From: Streptomyces sp. R21
Lineage (GTDB): Bacteria; Actinomycetota; Actinomycetes; Streptomycetales; Streptomycetaceae
Assembly: GCF_041051975.1 (NCBI RefSeq)
Contig: NZ_CP163435.1
Coordinates: 1,116,001-1,180,000 of the forward strand
Reading direction: 5' to 3'
DNA length: 64,000 nt
Shown here: positions 8,419 to 16,280 of the stretch, piece after piece
How the letters are laid out: each line of letters starts with the position of its first letter
Position numbering within the stretch: position 1 is the stretch's first letter
Position numbers and translations under genes: made by a program
The notes under the pieces: model-generated
What the model was told of the DNA's origin: nothing
Database searches by the model: none
Seen by the model: the letters and a program-made list of their open reading frames with translations, nothing else

Positions 8419-9561
8419 ATGTTACGGCCCATCAGTCGGAGGTCGCTCGCGGGGCTGCTGCTGGCAGCCCTGCTCGCGGTCGCGGTCACGGCCTGCTCGG
8501 GATCCGGATCGGGATCGGACAAGGCCGCGTCGGGGTCGGGCAAGCCCGGGTCGCCGGCCTGCCCGGACGAGGCACTGACCTGCCCCGCGAGCGGTTCCTC
8601 GGCATCACCGGGCGCCGGTGCCTCGACGGCGGTCGGCGAGGCGACAGGGCGCCCTTCCGAGTCGCCGTCCCCCACGGGGAAGCCCACCGCGACGGCGGGT
8701 ACGGCGGGTGCGTCCGGCAAACCGCCGGCCAAGACCGTGTCTTGCTCGTCTCCCGGCGCCTGCGGTTTCCCCGACGCCGACACGACGGGTCCGCGGATCC
8801 CCCTCAAGCCCCACAAGACCGGGTACATGACGATCCGCAAGAACGGGACGGTCATCCGCGGGTGGGACATCACCGGCTCCCTCGACATCTACGCGAACAA
8901 CGTCACCGTCATCGACACCAAGATCACCTCGGACAGCTGGTGGGGCGTCAACCTGCGCGCCGGCTACAGCGGCCTGCGGGTCCTGCACTCCACCATCACC
9001 GCGGTGCCCGGCAAGGGGCCGGACAACGGCGGCGTGGACTACGCGGTGTCGAACATGAGCGGCAGTCCCGTCGAGGTCGGCTGGTGCAACGTTTCGGTGT
9101 TCGGTGACGCCCTGTCCACGGGACAGGGAAACCTGCACGACAACTACGTCCACGACATCGCCCCCTTCGTCAACCTGGGCGGCGAGTGGCAGCACACCAA
9201 CACCGTGATCAGCGGCGGCGGCAACACCGGCGGCCTGATCATCCGCCACAACACGCTGCTGAACCCGACCAGCCTCAAGCAGGGTGCCTCGGGGAGCATC
9301 GGCCTGTTCGCGGACGTCGGCGTGGTCCGCAATGTCACCGTGGACCACAACTGGGTGGCCGGCGGCGCGTACGCGCTCTACGGCGGTGACACGGGCGCCA
9401 CCGGGATCAAGGTCACCGACAACATCTTCTCGACCGAGTACCACCCCGCCTCCGGCGGATACGGCGTGGTCGCCCACTGGAACGCGAAGGGTGCCGGAAA
9501 CGTGTGGCGGAACAACCGGATGTCCGACGGCCGCCTGATCCACCCCGAGCCGGCCTCGTGA
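8419..9561 (+). CDS. Lipoprotein with right-handed parallel beta-helix domain; TTA codon at position 2
   Basis: 380 residues. The N terminus has arginines, a hydrophobic stretch and a lipobox VTAC with Cys26, so it should be lipidated and held outside the membrane. A Ser/Gly/Pro-rich linker (about 27-110) leads to a C-terminal domain with beta-helix rungs (IRGWDITGSLDIYANN, VTVIDTKI, RVLHSTI, IIRHNTLL, VTVDHNWVAGGAYA), the fold of many polysaccharide-active lyases and epimerases. No catalytic residues can be named. The second codon is TTA, the rare leucine codon that needs the bldA tRNA. Start: ATG 8419 has GAGGTG six bases upstream; GTG 8410 is an in-frame alternative that would overlap the flippase stop. 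Its role in modifying or binding the polysaccharide is inferred from the operon. Confidence 0.8.
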   Translation: MLRPISRRSLAGLLLAALLAVAVTACSGSGSGSDKAASGSGKPGSPACPDEALTCPASGSSASPGAGASTAVGEATGRPSESPSPTGKPTATAGTAGASGKPPAKTVSCSSPGACGFPDADTTGPRIPLKPHKTGYMTIRKNGTVIRGWDITGSLDIYANNVTVIDTKITSDSWWGVNLRAGYSGLRVLHSTITAVPGKGPDNGGVDYAVSNMSGSPVEVGWCNVSVFGDALSTGQGNLHDNYVHDIAPFVNLGGEWQHTNTVISGGGNTGGLIIRHNTLLNPTSLKQGASGSIGLFADVGVVRNVTVDHNWVAGGAYALYGGDTGATGIKVTDNIFSTEYHPASGGYGVVAHWNAKGAGNVWRNNRMSDGRLIHPEPAS

Positions 9562-9590
9562 ACGGGGCGCCCGCCGAGGTAGGCGAGACC

Positions 9591-10391
9591 ATGATGCGTC
9601 GTGTCGCGCGGGCGCCCTGGACGCTGCTCAAGGCGGCGTTCGGCTGGCTGGTGCTCTTCGAGACCAGGAACAAGATCCTGCTGGCCCCCTCCGCCATCGG
9701 GCTCCGCCGCTTCGAGAACGCCGAGACCAGACGGCTCGCCGCCGGCCTCCCGGCCGCACCCTCGGCGCTGGTCGCCACGGTCATCGCCACCCACCGCCGC
9801 CCCGAGGCGCTGCGCGCCGCGGTGCGCTCGGCGCTCGCGCAGAGCGTGCGCGACCAGGTCGTCGTGGTCGTCGACGACGGCGCCGGACTTCCCGAACTGC
9901 CCGACGACCCACGGCTGTTCGCCGTGTCCCTGGCGCGCAACACCGGCACCGCCGGAGTCGTCCGCAACGTCGGGATCCGGCTGACGCGCTCCCGCTATGT
10001 GGCGTTCCTGGACGACGACAACCTGTGGGAGCCGGACCATCTCGCCCGGGCACTGGAGGTGCTCGAGGCGCCCGGCGGCCCCGACGGCGTCTACACGGCG
10101 CTGCGCCGCGTCCTGCCCGACGGCAGCGAGCAGGACGTCCTGTCGGTGCCCTACGACCGGCGCCGGGCCGCCCGCGAGTCCTTCCTGGACACCAACGCCT
10201 TCGTCGCCCGCCGCAATCGCTCCCTGCACTTCAGCCGCCTGCGCCGGACACCGGAGGTACTGCCCCGTGAGGACTGGGAGCTGATCCGCCGGTACGGCCG
10301 CGCGCACCGGGTGCTCCATGTCCCGCACCCCACCGTCCGGTATCTGATGAACCCGGCCAGCTTCTACACCCAGTGGCGCCAGCCCAGTTGA
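9591..10391 (+). CDS. Glycosyltransferase family 2 protein
   Basis: 266 residues from ATG 9591; an in-frame GTG at 9558 overlaps the lipoprotein stop and could also be used. The GT-A nucleotide-binding start LVATVIATHRRPEALRAAV, the VVVVDDGAG strand, the LARNTGTAGVVRNVGI block and the metal-binding FLDDDN (near residue 140) are typical. The first ~40 residues are hydrophobic/amphipathic and could lie on the membrane. It probably adds one sugar of the repeat unit to the lipid-linked intermediate. Donor and linkage are not predictable. No SD stronger than AGGTAGGCGAG is seen. Confidence 0.87.
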   Translation: MMRRVARAPWTLLKAAFGWLVLFETRNKILLAPSAIGLRRFENAETRRLAAGLPAAPSALVATVIATHRRPEALRAAVRSALAQSVRDQVVVVVDDGAGLPELPDDPRLFAVSLARNTGTAGVVRNVGIRLTRSRYVAFLDDDNLWEPDHLARALEVLEAPGGPDGVYTALRRVLPDGSEQDVLSVPYDRRRAARESFLDTNAFVARRNRSLHFSRLRRTPEVLPREDWELIRRYGRAHRVLHVPHPTVRYLMNPASFYTQWRQPS

Positions 10392-10457
10392 AGCAGCCCG
10401 ACCCCGTCCTTCCATCCGTTGCTCCCCATTCCGTCCCTACCACAGGTGGTTGATCCC

Positions 10458-11135
10458 ATGGCCCGATCCCGCGCCCTGAGAAACAGATTCGTCGACGCGC
10501 CCGGCTCACTGGGCGAACGCCTCCGCATCGCCCGCTGGCAGCGGTTCCAACGCTGCTTCCCCGGCATCGAGAACATGAGCGTCGTGGACCTGGGCGGGAC
10601 GGCCGAGATGTGGCTGCGCGCACCGCTGCGCGCCAAGCACGTCCACCTGATCAACCTGGAGGCGCACCCCGCCGAACTGCCCGACTGGATCACCGCGGAG
10701 AACGCCGACGTCACCGACCCGGCGATCGCCGCCGAACTGAGCGACAAAGGCGGCTACGACCTGGTGTTCTCCAACTCGACCATCGAGCACGTCGGCGGGC
10801 ACAGCCAGCGTCAGAAGTTCGTCGCGGCCGTGGAGCAACTGGCCCCGCTGCACTGGATCCAGACGCCGTACCGCTACTTCCCCGTCGAGCCGCACTTCGT
10901 GGCGCCCGGCTTCCAGTTCCTGCCACTGACCGCCCGGGCCCGTCTGGTGCGGCACTGGCCGCTCGTCCACAGCCGCCCCGACAGCCCGGAGTCGGCGATG
11001 AACGCCGTGATCAACATCGAGCTGCTGACCCGCGCCGAAATGCGCTACCTGTTCCCCGGATCGGCCATCCTGAGCGAGCGGGTGCTCGGTGCGCCGAAGT
11101 CGCTCATCGCCGTACGAACGGAGCCCGCATGCTGA
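10458..11135 (+). CDS. Class I SAM-dependent methyltransferase
   Basis: 225 residues, starting at ATG 10458 with AGGTGG nine bases upstream. Motif I is degenerate but recognisable as VVDLGGTAEMWL near residue 42. The acidic residue in LINLEAH follows, then the YDLVFSNSTIEHV block, the common motif in Methyltransf_11/25 proteins. There is no membrane segment. The stop overlaps the next methyltransferase gene (ATGCTGA). In a polysaccharide operon the likely job is O- or N-methylation of a sugar or chain end, but the substrate is not known. A cytoplasmic protein acting on lipid-linked intermediates or nucleotide sugars is the simplest reading. Confidence 0.8.
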   Translation: MARSRALRNRFVDAPGSLGERLRIARWQRFQRCFPGIENMSVVDLGGTAEMWLRAPLRAKHVHLINLEAHPAELPDWITAENADVTDPAIAAELSDKGGYDLVFSNSTIEHVGGHSQRQKFVAAVEQLAPLHWIQTPYRYFPVEPHFVAPGFQFLPLTARARLVRHWPLVHSRPDSPESAMNAVINIELLTRAEMRYLFPGSAILSERVLGAPKSLIAVRTEPAC

Positions 11136-12112
11136 ACAACCTGATCAACAGACATGACGCGGACCGGCTGCTGCGCAAGGTGCGGAAGCTGGACCTGGAC
11201 CCGGTACTGGCCAAGCTGAAGGTGCGCGGCGGTGCCCGCGTGGTCCAGCACTGGTCACAGGTCGACCCGTCGCTGACCGAGTGGTGGGCGATACCGGCGG
11301 TCATCAGGCGCTGGAACCTGCTGATGACCGGCGACGCGGACACCTCTTTTCCCGAGTACGTGGCGGCCAAGCACTTCGCGCCGCGCGCCGATCTGCGCGG
11401 TCTGTCGCTGGGGTGCGGCACCGGCGGGAACGAGCTGCTCTGGGCGAGGACCGGCGCGTTCTCTCTCCTGGAGGGCGTGGACGTGGCGCCGGAGCGGATC
11501 GACTTCGCGACCCGGGCCGCCGCCGAGAACGGGCTCGCCGACGTCCTGCGCTTCCGGGTGACCGATGTCAACCGGATGACCAGCGACGGGGAACGCTTCG
11601 ACGTTCTCCTCGGCCTTCAGTCGCTGCACCATTTCGACGACCTCGACGAGACCCTGCCGCGGCTGTCCCAACTGATCGAGCCCGACGGGCTGTTCGTGGT
11701 CGACGAGTTCGTCGGCCCCACCCGGTTCCAGTGGACCGACGGTCAACTGGAGGCGGCGAACGCACTGTTGGCCCGGCTGCCCGAAGAGCGGCGGCGGCTG
11801 GCCGACGGCCGGATCAAGCACCGTGTCGTACGGCCCAGCAGGCTGTCGATGGTGCTGGACGACCCCTCCGAGGCGGTCGACGCGGCGGCGCTGCTGCCCG
11901 GTCTGCGGCGTCATTTCGAGGTCGTCGAGGAACGGCCGTACGGGGGCACGGTGCTGCACATCGCGTTCTCCGGAATCGCGCACAACTTCCGTGACCAGGA
12001 GCCGGAGACGCTGGCGCTGCTGGAGCGGTGCTTCGCCGCGGAGGACGCGGCACTGCCGGACGTGGGGCACGACTTCATCGCGATGGTCTGCCGCCCACGG
12101 AGCGCCGGCTGA
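11129..12112 (+). CDS. Class I SAM-dependent methyltransferase, second of the pair
   Basis: 327 residues, coupled to the upstream methyltransferase by a seven-base overlap. Motif I is a canonical LSLGCGTGGNE (near residue 92), followed by GVDVAPERIDFA, the FDVLLGLQSLHHF motif IV region and FVVDEFVG. An extra N-terminal region of about 90 residues and a C-terminal region of about 100 make it longer than a bare methyltransferase domain. This architecture occurs in small-molecule and sugar methyltransferases. It is the last gene of the rightward operon; no clear terminator hairpin was seen between it and the VOC gene. Substrate unknown. Confidence 0.82.
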   Translation: MLNNLINRHDADRLLRKVRKLDLDPVLAKLKVRGGARVVQHWSQVDPSLTEWWAIPAVIRRWNLLMTGDADTSFPEYVAAKHFAPRADLRGLSLGCGTGGNELLWARTGAFSLLEGVDVAPERIDFATRAAAENGLADVLRFRVTDVNRMTSDGERFDVLLGLQSLHHFDDLDETLPRLSQLIEPDGLFVVDEFVGPTRFQWTDGQLEAANALLARLPEERRRLADGRIKHRVVRPSRLSMVLDDPSEAVDAAALLPGLRRHFEVVEERPYGGTVLHIAFSGIAHNFRDQEPETLALLERCFAAEDAALPDVGHDFIAMVCRPRSAG

Positions 12113-12189
12113 CGAGTTCCCCATGCTGGAGACGGCGGTGAGAGCGGCAATGGTGTGGTGCCGACCCGGCCGACCGCCGTCCTGGCAGG

Positions 12190-12552
12190 ATGGCCGGCAT
12201 GGAACGTGTGCTTGGAATCGGCGGGTATTTCGTGCGGGCCACCGACCCGGCGGTCCTGAACGCCTGGTATCGCGACTGTCTGGGCCTGGACGCCGACGAG
12301 AACGGCCTGTGGCGCCAGGCAGCGGGACCGACGGTGTTCGCGACGTTCGAGTCCGGGACCGACTACTTCGGGTCCCGCACCCAGCAGACCATGCTCAACT
12401 TCCGGGTCAGCGACCTGGATGCGATGCTCGCGCAGCTGCGTGCCAAGGGAGCGGACGTGGCCGAGCAGACGCAGGACATGGAGGGGGTCGGCCGGTTCGG
12501 CTGGGTCACCGACCCCGAGGGCAACCGGATCGAGCTGTGGCAGCCCGCCTGA
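12190..12552 (+). CDS. VOC superfamily (glyoxalase/bleomycin-resistance-like) protein
   Basis: 120 residues, a single VOC domain of normal size. It has the betaalphabetabetabeta pattern: GIGGYFVRATDPAVLNAWYRDCLGL at the N terminus, then a second module with LNFRVSDLDAMLAQLRAKGADV, and the ending GWVTDPEGNRIELWQP, whose final Glu is the usual metal ligand. Members bind small molecules or catalyse metal-dependent lyase, isomerase or dioxygenase reactions; which one applies here is unknown. An alternative start is ATG 12199. It sits between the operon end and a convergent glycosyltransferase gene only two bases away, and looks unrelated to polysaccharide synthesis. Confidence 0.85.
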   Translation: MAGMERVLGIGGYFVRATDPAVLNAWYRDCLGLDADENGLWRQAAGPTVFATFESGTDYFGSRTQQTMLNFRVSDLDAMLAQLRAKGADVAEQTQDMEGVGRFGWVTDPEGNRIELWQPA

Positions 12553-12554
12553 CC

Positions 12555-13454
12555 TCACGGCCCCGGCGTTGCGCGCAGGGCGCCCGGTCGGGTCAGCGCG
12601 GCTGCGGCCGCGCGGCTCGCCGGGCGCCCCAGCACGGCGCGTGAGGTCTCCCTGAGCAGGACGGCGGCGCGGAAGGCCGCCGTGGCGAGGGCGCCGTGCC
12701 GACGCCGGTACAGCCGGACGCGGTTGAGGGTGAGCAGGGTCCAGAGCCGGGGCGACACCTGGGAGTCGCCCCCCAGGTGCACGGCCTCGGCCGACGGCTC
12801 CAGCTGTGTGGCGTAGCCCCGATCCCGCGCACGCAGGCAGTACTCGGTCTCCTCCGAGTAGAGAAAGAACGACTCGTCCCACCGCCCGCAAGCGGCCAGG
12901 CACTCCCCCGATATGGCCATGAGCGCACCGGTCGCCCAGTCCGCGCGCGTGGGCCGCTGATACACGGCGGGGTCGGTGACGAGCTCGCTCAGGGCCGGGA
13001 AGCGCCCGGCCCGGGTGTTGCCGATGACGGCCTCTCCGAGGGCCCGCAGGACGCTCGACTCTCGGCGCAGCGAATGGTGGGGCGTGTCCCGGCCTTCTTC
13101 GTAGAGAAGGGGTACGGCGATCCCCACCCCGTCCCCGAGGCTGTCGACGAGACGTTTGGCGCAACCCTGCCGCATCCGGATGTCGGGGTTGCAGATCAGC
13201 ACGCCTTCGCTTCCCTCGGCGGCGGTCAGCGCCGCGTTGATGCCGGCCGCGTATCCGGCGTTGCGGCCGGTCTGGACGATCGTGGCGTCGGGGGCCAGCG
13301 TCCGCAGCACGTCCACGGTGTCGTCGGAGGAGTCGTTGTCGGCGACGACGAGCCGCCAGTCGAGGCCTGCCATGCCGTCGGGAAGAGCGGCGAGGAACCC
13401 AGGGAGCACCGCGGCGCTGTTCCAGGTGACGACGATGACGGCGACGGGGCTCAT
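12555..13454 (-). CDS. Glycosyltransferase family 2 (WbbL/rhamnosyltransferase-like)
   Basis: 299 residues. VAVIVVTWNSAAVLPGFL starts the GT-A fold, followed by VVADNDSSDDTVDV, GRNAGYAAGINA and the metal-site-equivalent NPD (near residue 92). Then ATGALMAI and DESFFLYSEETEYCLRA (near 198-214) follow, the block seen in rhamnosyltransferases of the WbbL/RfbF group. A basic, Ala-rich C-terminal tail may rest on the membrane. It overlaps the start of the Wzz-Wzy gene's 3' end by four bases (ATGA), so both are made from one message. A transferase for the repeat unit is likely; rhamnose as donor is only a family tendency. Confidence 0.87.
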   Translation of the reverse strand: MSPVAVIVVTWNSAAVLPGFLAALPDGMAGLDWRLVVADNDSSDDTVDVLRTLAPDATIVQTGRNAGYAAGINAALTAAEGSEGVLICNPDIRMRQGCAKRLVDSLGDGVGIAVPLLYEEGRDTPHHSLRRESSVLRALGEAVIGNTRAGRFPALSELVTDPAVYQRPTRADWATGALMAISGECLAACGRWDESFFLYSEETEYCLRARDRGYATQLEPSAEAVHLGGDSQVSPRLWTLLTLNRVRLYRRRHGALATAAFRAAVLLRETSRAVLGRPASRAAAAALTRPGALRATPGP

Positions 13455-15478
13455 CGGGACTCCACGAGTTCAGGGAGCTGGACTTCGGACGGCTTGCGGG
13501 GAGCGGAGACGGTGGCCGCGGCCGCCTCACGGCGGACGAAGCCGAGGTAGCTGCCGCCGGCGCCCAGGATCAGGAAGAACATCCCGGCGTACATGGAGAA
13601 GCTGAGCGCGTCGAAGGTGGCGCTGATGACCAGGGCGACCAGGGCCGAGGCGAGGAACGCCTGCCCGAGTTCCCGGTCCGATTCGGTGCGGGCGAGCCGG
13701 CGGATGGCGCCGCCGGTGTGGATCCCGGTGACGAACAGGGCGAGCAGCGCGATCAGCCCCAGGAACCCCATCTCGGCCAGGGTCAGCATGTACTGGTTGT
13801 CCGTGAAGAAGTACAGGTCGGGCGTGAAGGTGCCGAATCCGCGTCCGAACCAGGGGTGTTCATGGAGATAGGGGACGATCGCGCTGTACTTCACGGTGCG
13901 CGCCTGGGTGCTGCTGTCGGAGTTGGACAGGAAGCTGGCGAACAGGTTGGTGATGGTTCCGATCAGCCCGGGAATGATCACCTTGAAGCCGGCCACCGAC
14001 CCCAGGATGATGCCGATGGCGGCCCAGCGCCGCTGCGGCTTCCATCGGGGCACCATCACCAGGATCGCCACAAAGGCACCGATGATGGATGTCCTCGACA
14101 CGGTCAGCGGAAGAGCCCCCGCCATGATCGCCACCGGTGCCCAGCGGCGCAGTGCGCCGGCGTGCCGGCGCACCGGATCGAACGCCTGGTGGACGGCGAA
14201 GGGCACCAGGATGGCCAGCATCCCCCCGAACTCCAGCGGGTGGGCCGTCGTGGAGCGGGGCCGGGTGAACGAGCCGCGGTCCATGGCGCTGATCCCGGCG
14301 GTGCTCGACTGCAGGCCGGGGATGTGGATGGAGTCGGCGATGTTGGTCGCGGCGAAGAAGTCGTAGTAGCCGATCAGGGCGACCACCGTGCCCATGACGA
14401 CGAGCCGGCGCATCAGGACCTCGAGGCGGCTGCGCTCCTGGATTCCGGCGGAGGCCAGCACCACGAGCGCCCCCCACACCGCGAGCCCGATGAGCCCCCG
14501 GTCGGCCCCGAGGACCTCCTGGTGGGAGCTGTCGCGGGTGGCGTCCGCGAGGTACGAGAGCAGCACCGCCGCGGCGAGCAGGCACATCGTCACGCGTGGC
14601 AGTCTGGTGCCCTCGGCGGGACGGATGCGGCCGCCCAGCCAGGTCGCCAGGTACCAGAGAAGTCCCAGCAGGGCGAAGACGTTGGCCGGGGTGCCGACGC
14701 CGCCCAGCGCGGGCAGGGTGAGGTTGGACGGGACGAAGAACGCCAGCACCAGATAGCCGGTGAGGATCGTCGTGGCGTCCAGCCTGCGCACCAGCAGGCC
14801 CCTGGGCGCCCGTTCGGTGGACCGGGCGCGATGGCGCCGGGGAACGTATCCGGCCTGGGCGCGTCCCCGTCGGCGTACCACCGCGACGCCCTCGGCCAGG
14901 ATGGACAGCAGGAACGCGCTGACCACCCCGACGATGACGACCGCCGCGATGTCCTGGTACCGGGTCTTCGACTGCGCGACCGGTGTCTGCGGCAGGACGA
15001 CCGGGGCGGTCTGCACGGCGTACACCGTCGGCACCTTGGAGGCCGCCTGCAGGGCCTTGAGCTGCTCCCCGGCGAACTTGGTGAGGGTGGTGGTCTCCCG
15101 GAGCACCTTCGCCCGGTCGGTGCCGGTGACGCTCAGGGTGAGCAGCGGGCTGTCGGCCTCCGGCGCGAACCCGACCGTGTAGCGGTCCGTGAGGCCGCGG
15201 TCGTGCAGTTCCTTGGCCGAGTCGCTCGACTGGAGGGTCCTGATCAGCACGTCGGCCGTGACGACCAGCGAACCCCCCGCGTTCGATATGGGGTTGCCGA
15301 AGGTCGGCGCCAGCCTGGCGACCGCCGAGGAGTCGAGCAGTGTGACGGAGCTCTGCGACTGGTAGGACACCGGGATGGTCCGGTTCAGATATCCGCCCGC
15401 GAGGACGCTGAGCAGGGTGAGCGGCACCATGAAGTACCAGCGCCTGCACATGATCGCCCAGAGGTCGCCCAGGCTCAT
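13451..15478 (-). CDS. Wzz chain-length domain fused to an O-antigen polymerase/ligase (Wzy-like) domain
   Basis: 675 residues. Residues 1-200 form a complete Wzz/PCP unit: transmembrane 1 after MCRRWYFMVPL, extracytoplasmic domain starting IPVSYQSQSSVTLLD, the VTGTDRAKVL strand, then PQTPVAQSKTR and transmembrane 2. These match the protein at 6061 block by block. After a basic linker (about 205-235), residues 236-640 hold about ten membrane helices with a large extracytoplasmic loop and the HPWFGRGFGTFTPD motif (near 543), as in O-antigen polymerase/ligase proteins (Wzy_C). So the regulator of chain length and the polymerase are covalently joined. It should polymerise lipid-linked repeat units at the outer face. 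A 125-base divergent gap separates it from the third Wzz-like gene. Confidence 0.85.
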   Translation of the reverse strand: MSLGDLWAIMCRRWYFMVPLTLLSVLAGGYLNRTIPVSYQSQSSVTLLDSSAVARLAPTFGNPISNAGGSLVVTADVLIRTLQSSDSAKELHDRGLTDRYTVGFAPEADSPLLTLSVTGTDRAKVLRETTTLTKFAGEQLKALQAASKVPTVYAVQTAPVVLPQTPVAQSKTRYQDIAAVVIVGVVSAFLLSILAEGVAVVRRRGRAQAGYVPRRHRARSTERAPRGLLVRRLDATTILTGYLVLAFFVPSNLTLPALGGVGTPANVFALLGLLWYLATWLGGRIRPAEGTRLPRVTMCLLAAAVLLSYLADATRDSSHQEVLGADRGLIGLAVWGALVVLASAGIQERSRLEVLMRRLVVMGTVVALIGYYDFFAATNIADSIHIPGLQSSTAGISAMDRGSFTRPRSTTAHPLEFGGMLAILVPFAVHQAFDPVRRHAGALRRWAPVAIMAGALPLTVSRTSIIGAFVAILVMVPRWKPQRRWAAIGIILGSVAGFKVIIPGLIGTITNLFASFLSNSDSSTQARTVKYSAIVPYLHEHPWFGRGFGTFTPDLYFFTDNQYMLTLAEMGFLGLIALLALFVTGIHTGGAIRRLARTESDRELGQAFLASALVALVISATFDALSFSMYAGMFFLILGAGGSYLGFVRREAAAATVSAPRKPSEVQLPELVESR

Positions 15479-15603
15479 GAACCCTCCCCCCGGCCCGGTG
15501 CCGCGGGACGGGACGTCCGGGCTCGGGCACAGCTTAGGCCGCGCGTTTTGGTGGCGGCTCGCCCCGGCGCCTGCGAGGATCGGTGACGACGGAAGGAATC
15601 CCT

Positions 15604-16263
15604 GTGTCGCCTCGTGACGTCGCCGAAGCGCTTCTCCGCCGCTGGTACGTGTTGCTGCTCGCGCTCCTGCTGACCGCCGTCGGGGCCTACCCGGTGCTGC
15701 GTCCCGCCCCGGAGTACCTGAGTTCGGCGGTGGTCGTCCTCAAGCCGCCGGTGACGGGGAACCAGCCGAACCAGCTCACGAACCTCCAACCGCCGCTGGC
15801 CGCACTGTCGTACGGGGTCATCCAGCAGCTCGAATCGCCCGCCGGGCGAAAGGAGTTGGACTCCGCCGGCGTCCACGGGACGTACCAGCTGATCCCGCGC
15901 AACAGCGGCACCAGTGCGACGCCCCGCTATCTGATCCCCTCGGTGCAGGTGCAGGCGCGGAGGGCCGGCCCCGTCGAGGCCGACACGGCGGTCCAGCGGA
16001 TCATCGACGTCTACACCAGGCATGTCGCGGACCTGCAGGATGCGCAGGGGGTCGCGGCCGGGGCGCGGATCAGCGCTGCCGTTCTGGTCGCGCCGAGCGC
16101 GGCCCAGGTCCAGGGCACCCGGAGCCGAGCGCTGGCCGGTACGGCGCTGCTGGGCACGGGTGGCGCGCTCCTGGGCGCGTTGTGGTTCGACCAGTACGCG
16201 CTGCGCCGCAGGAAGGTTCCCGCGGGTCGTCGAGAGGCCGATCCGGTTCCGGTGGCCGGCTGA
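15604..16263 (+). CDS. Short Wzz-like membrane protein
   Basis: 219 residues from GTG 15604, which has AAGGA six bases upstream; the earlier in-frame GTG at 15583 lacks such a site. One hydrophobic helix follows RRWYVLLLALLL at the N terminus, then an extracytoplasmic domain starting YLSSAVVVLKPP and ending with APSAAQVQGTRSR, then a second helix near 180-200 and a short basic tail. This is the PCP/Wzz outline in compact form, with no kinase domain. It resembles the other two Wzz units in the window but lacks their NPVAQ motif. It is transcribed divergently from the Wzz-Wzy fusion and may modulate it. Confidence 0.75.
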   Translation: MSPRDVAEALLRRWYVLLLALLLTAVGAYPVLRPAPEYLSSAVVVLKPPVTGNQPNQLTNLQPPLAALSYGVIQQLESPAGRKELDSAGVHGTYQLIPRNSGTSATPRYLIPSVQVQARRAGPVEADTAVQRIIDVYTRHVADLQDAQGVAAGARISAAVLVAPSAAQVQGTRSRALAGTALLGTGGALLGALWFDQYALRRRKVPAGRREADPVPVAG

Positions 16264-16280
16264 GTTGGACGGGTGAGTCA

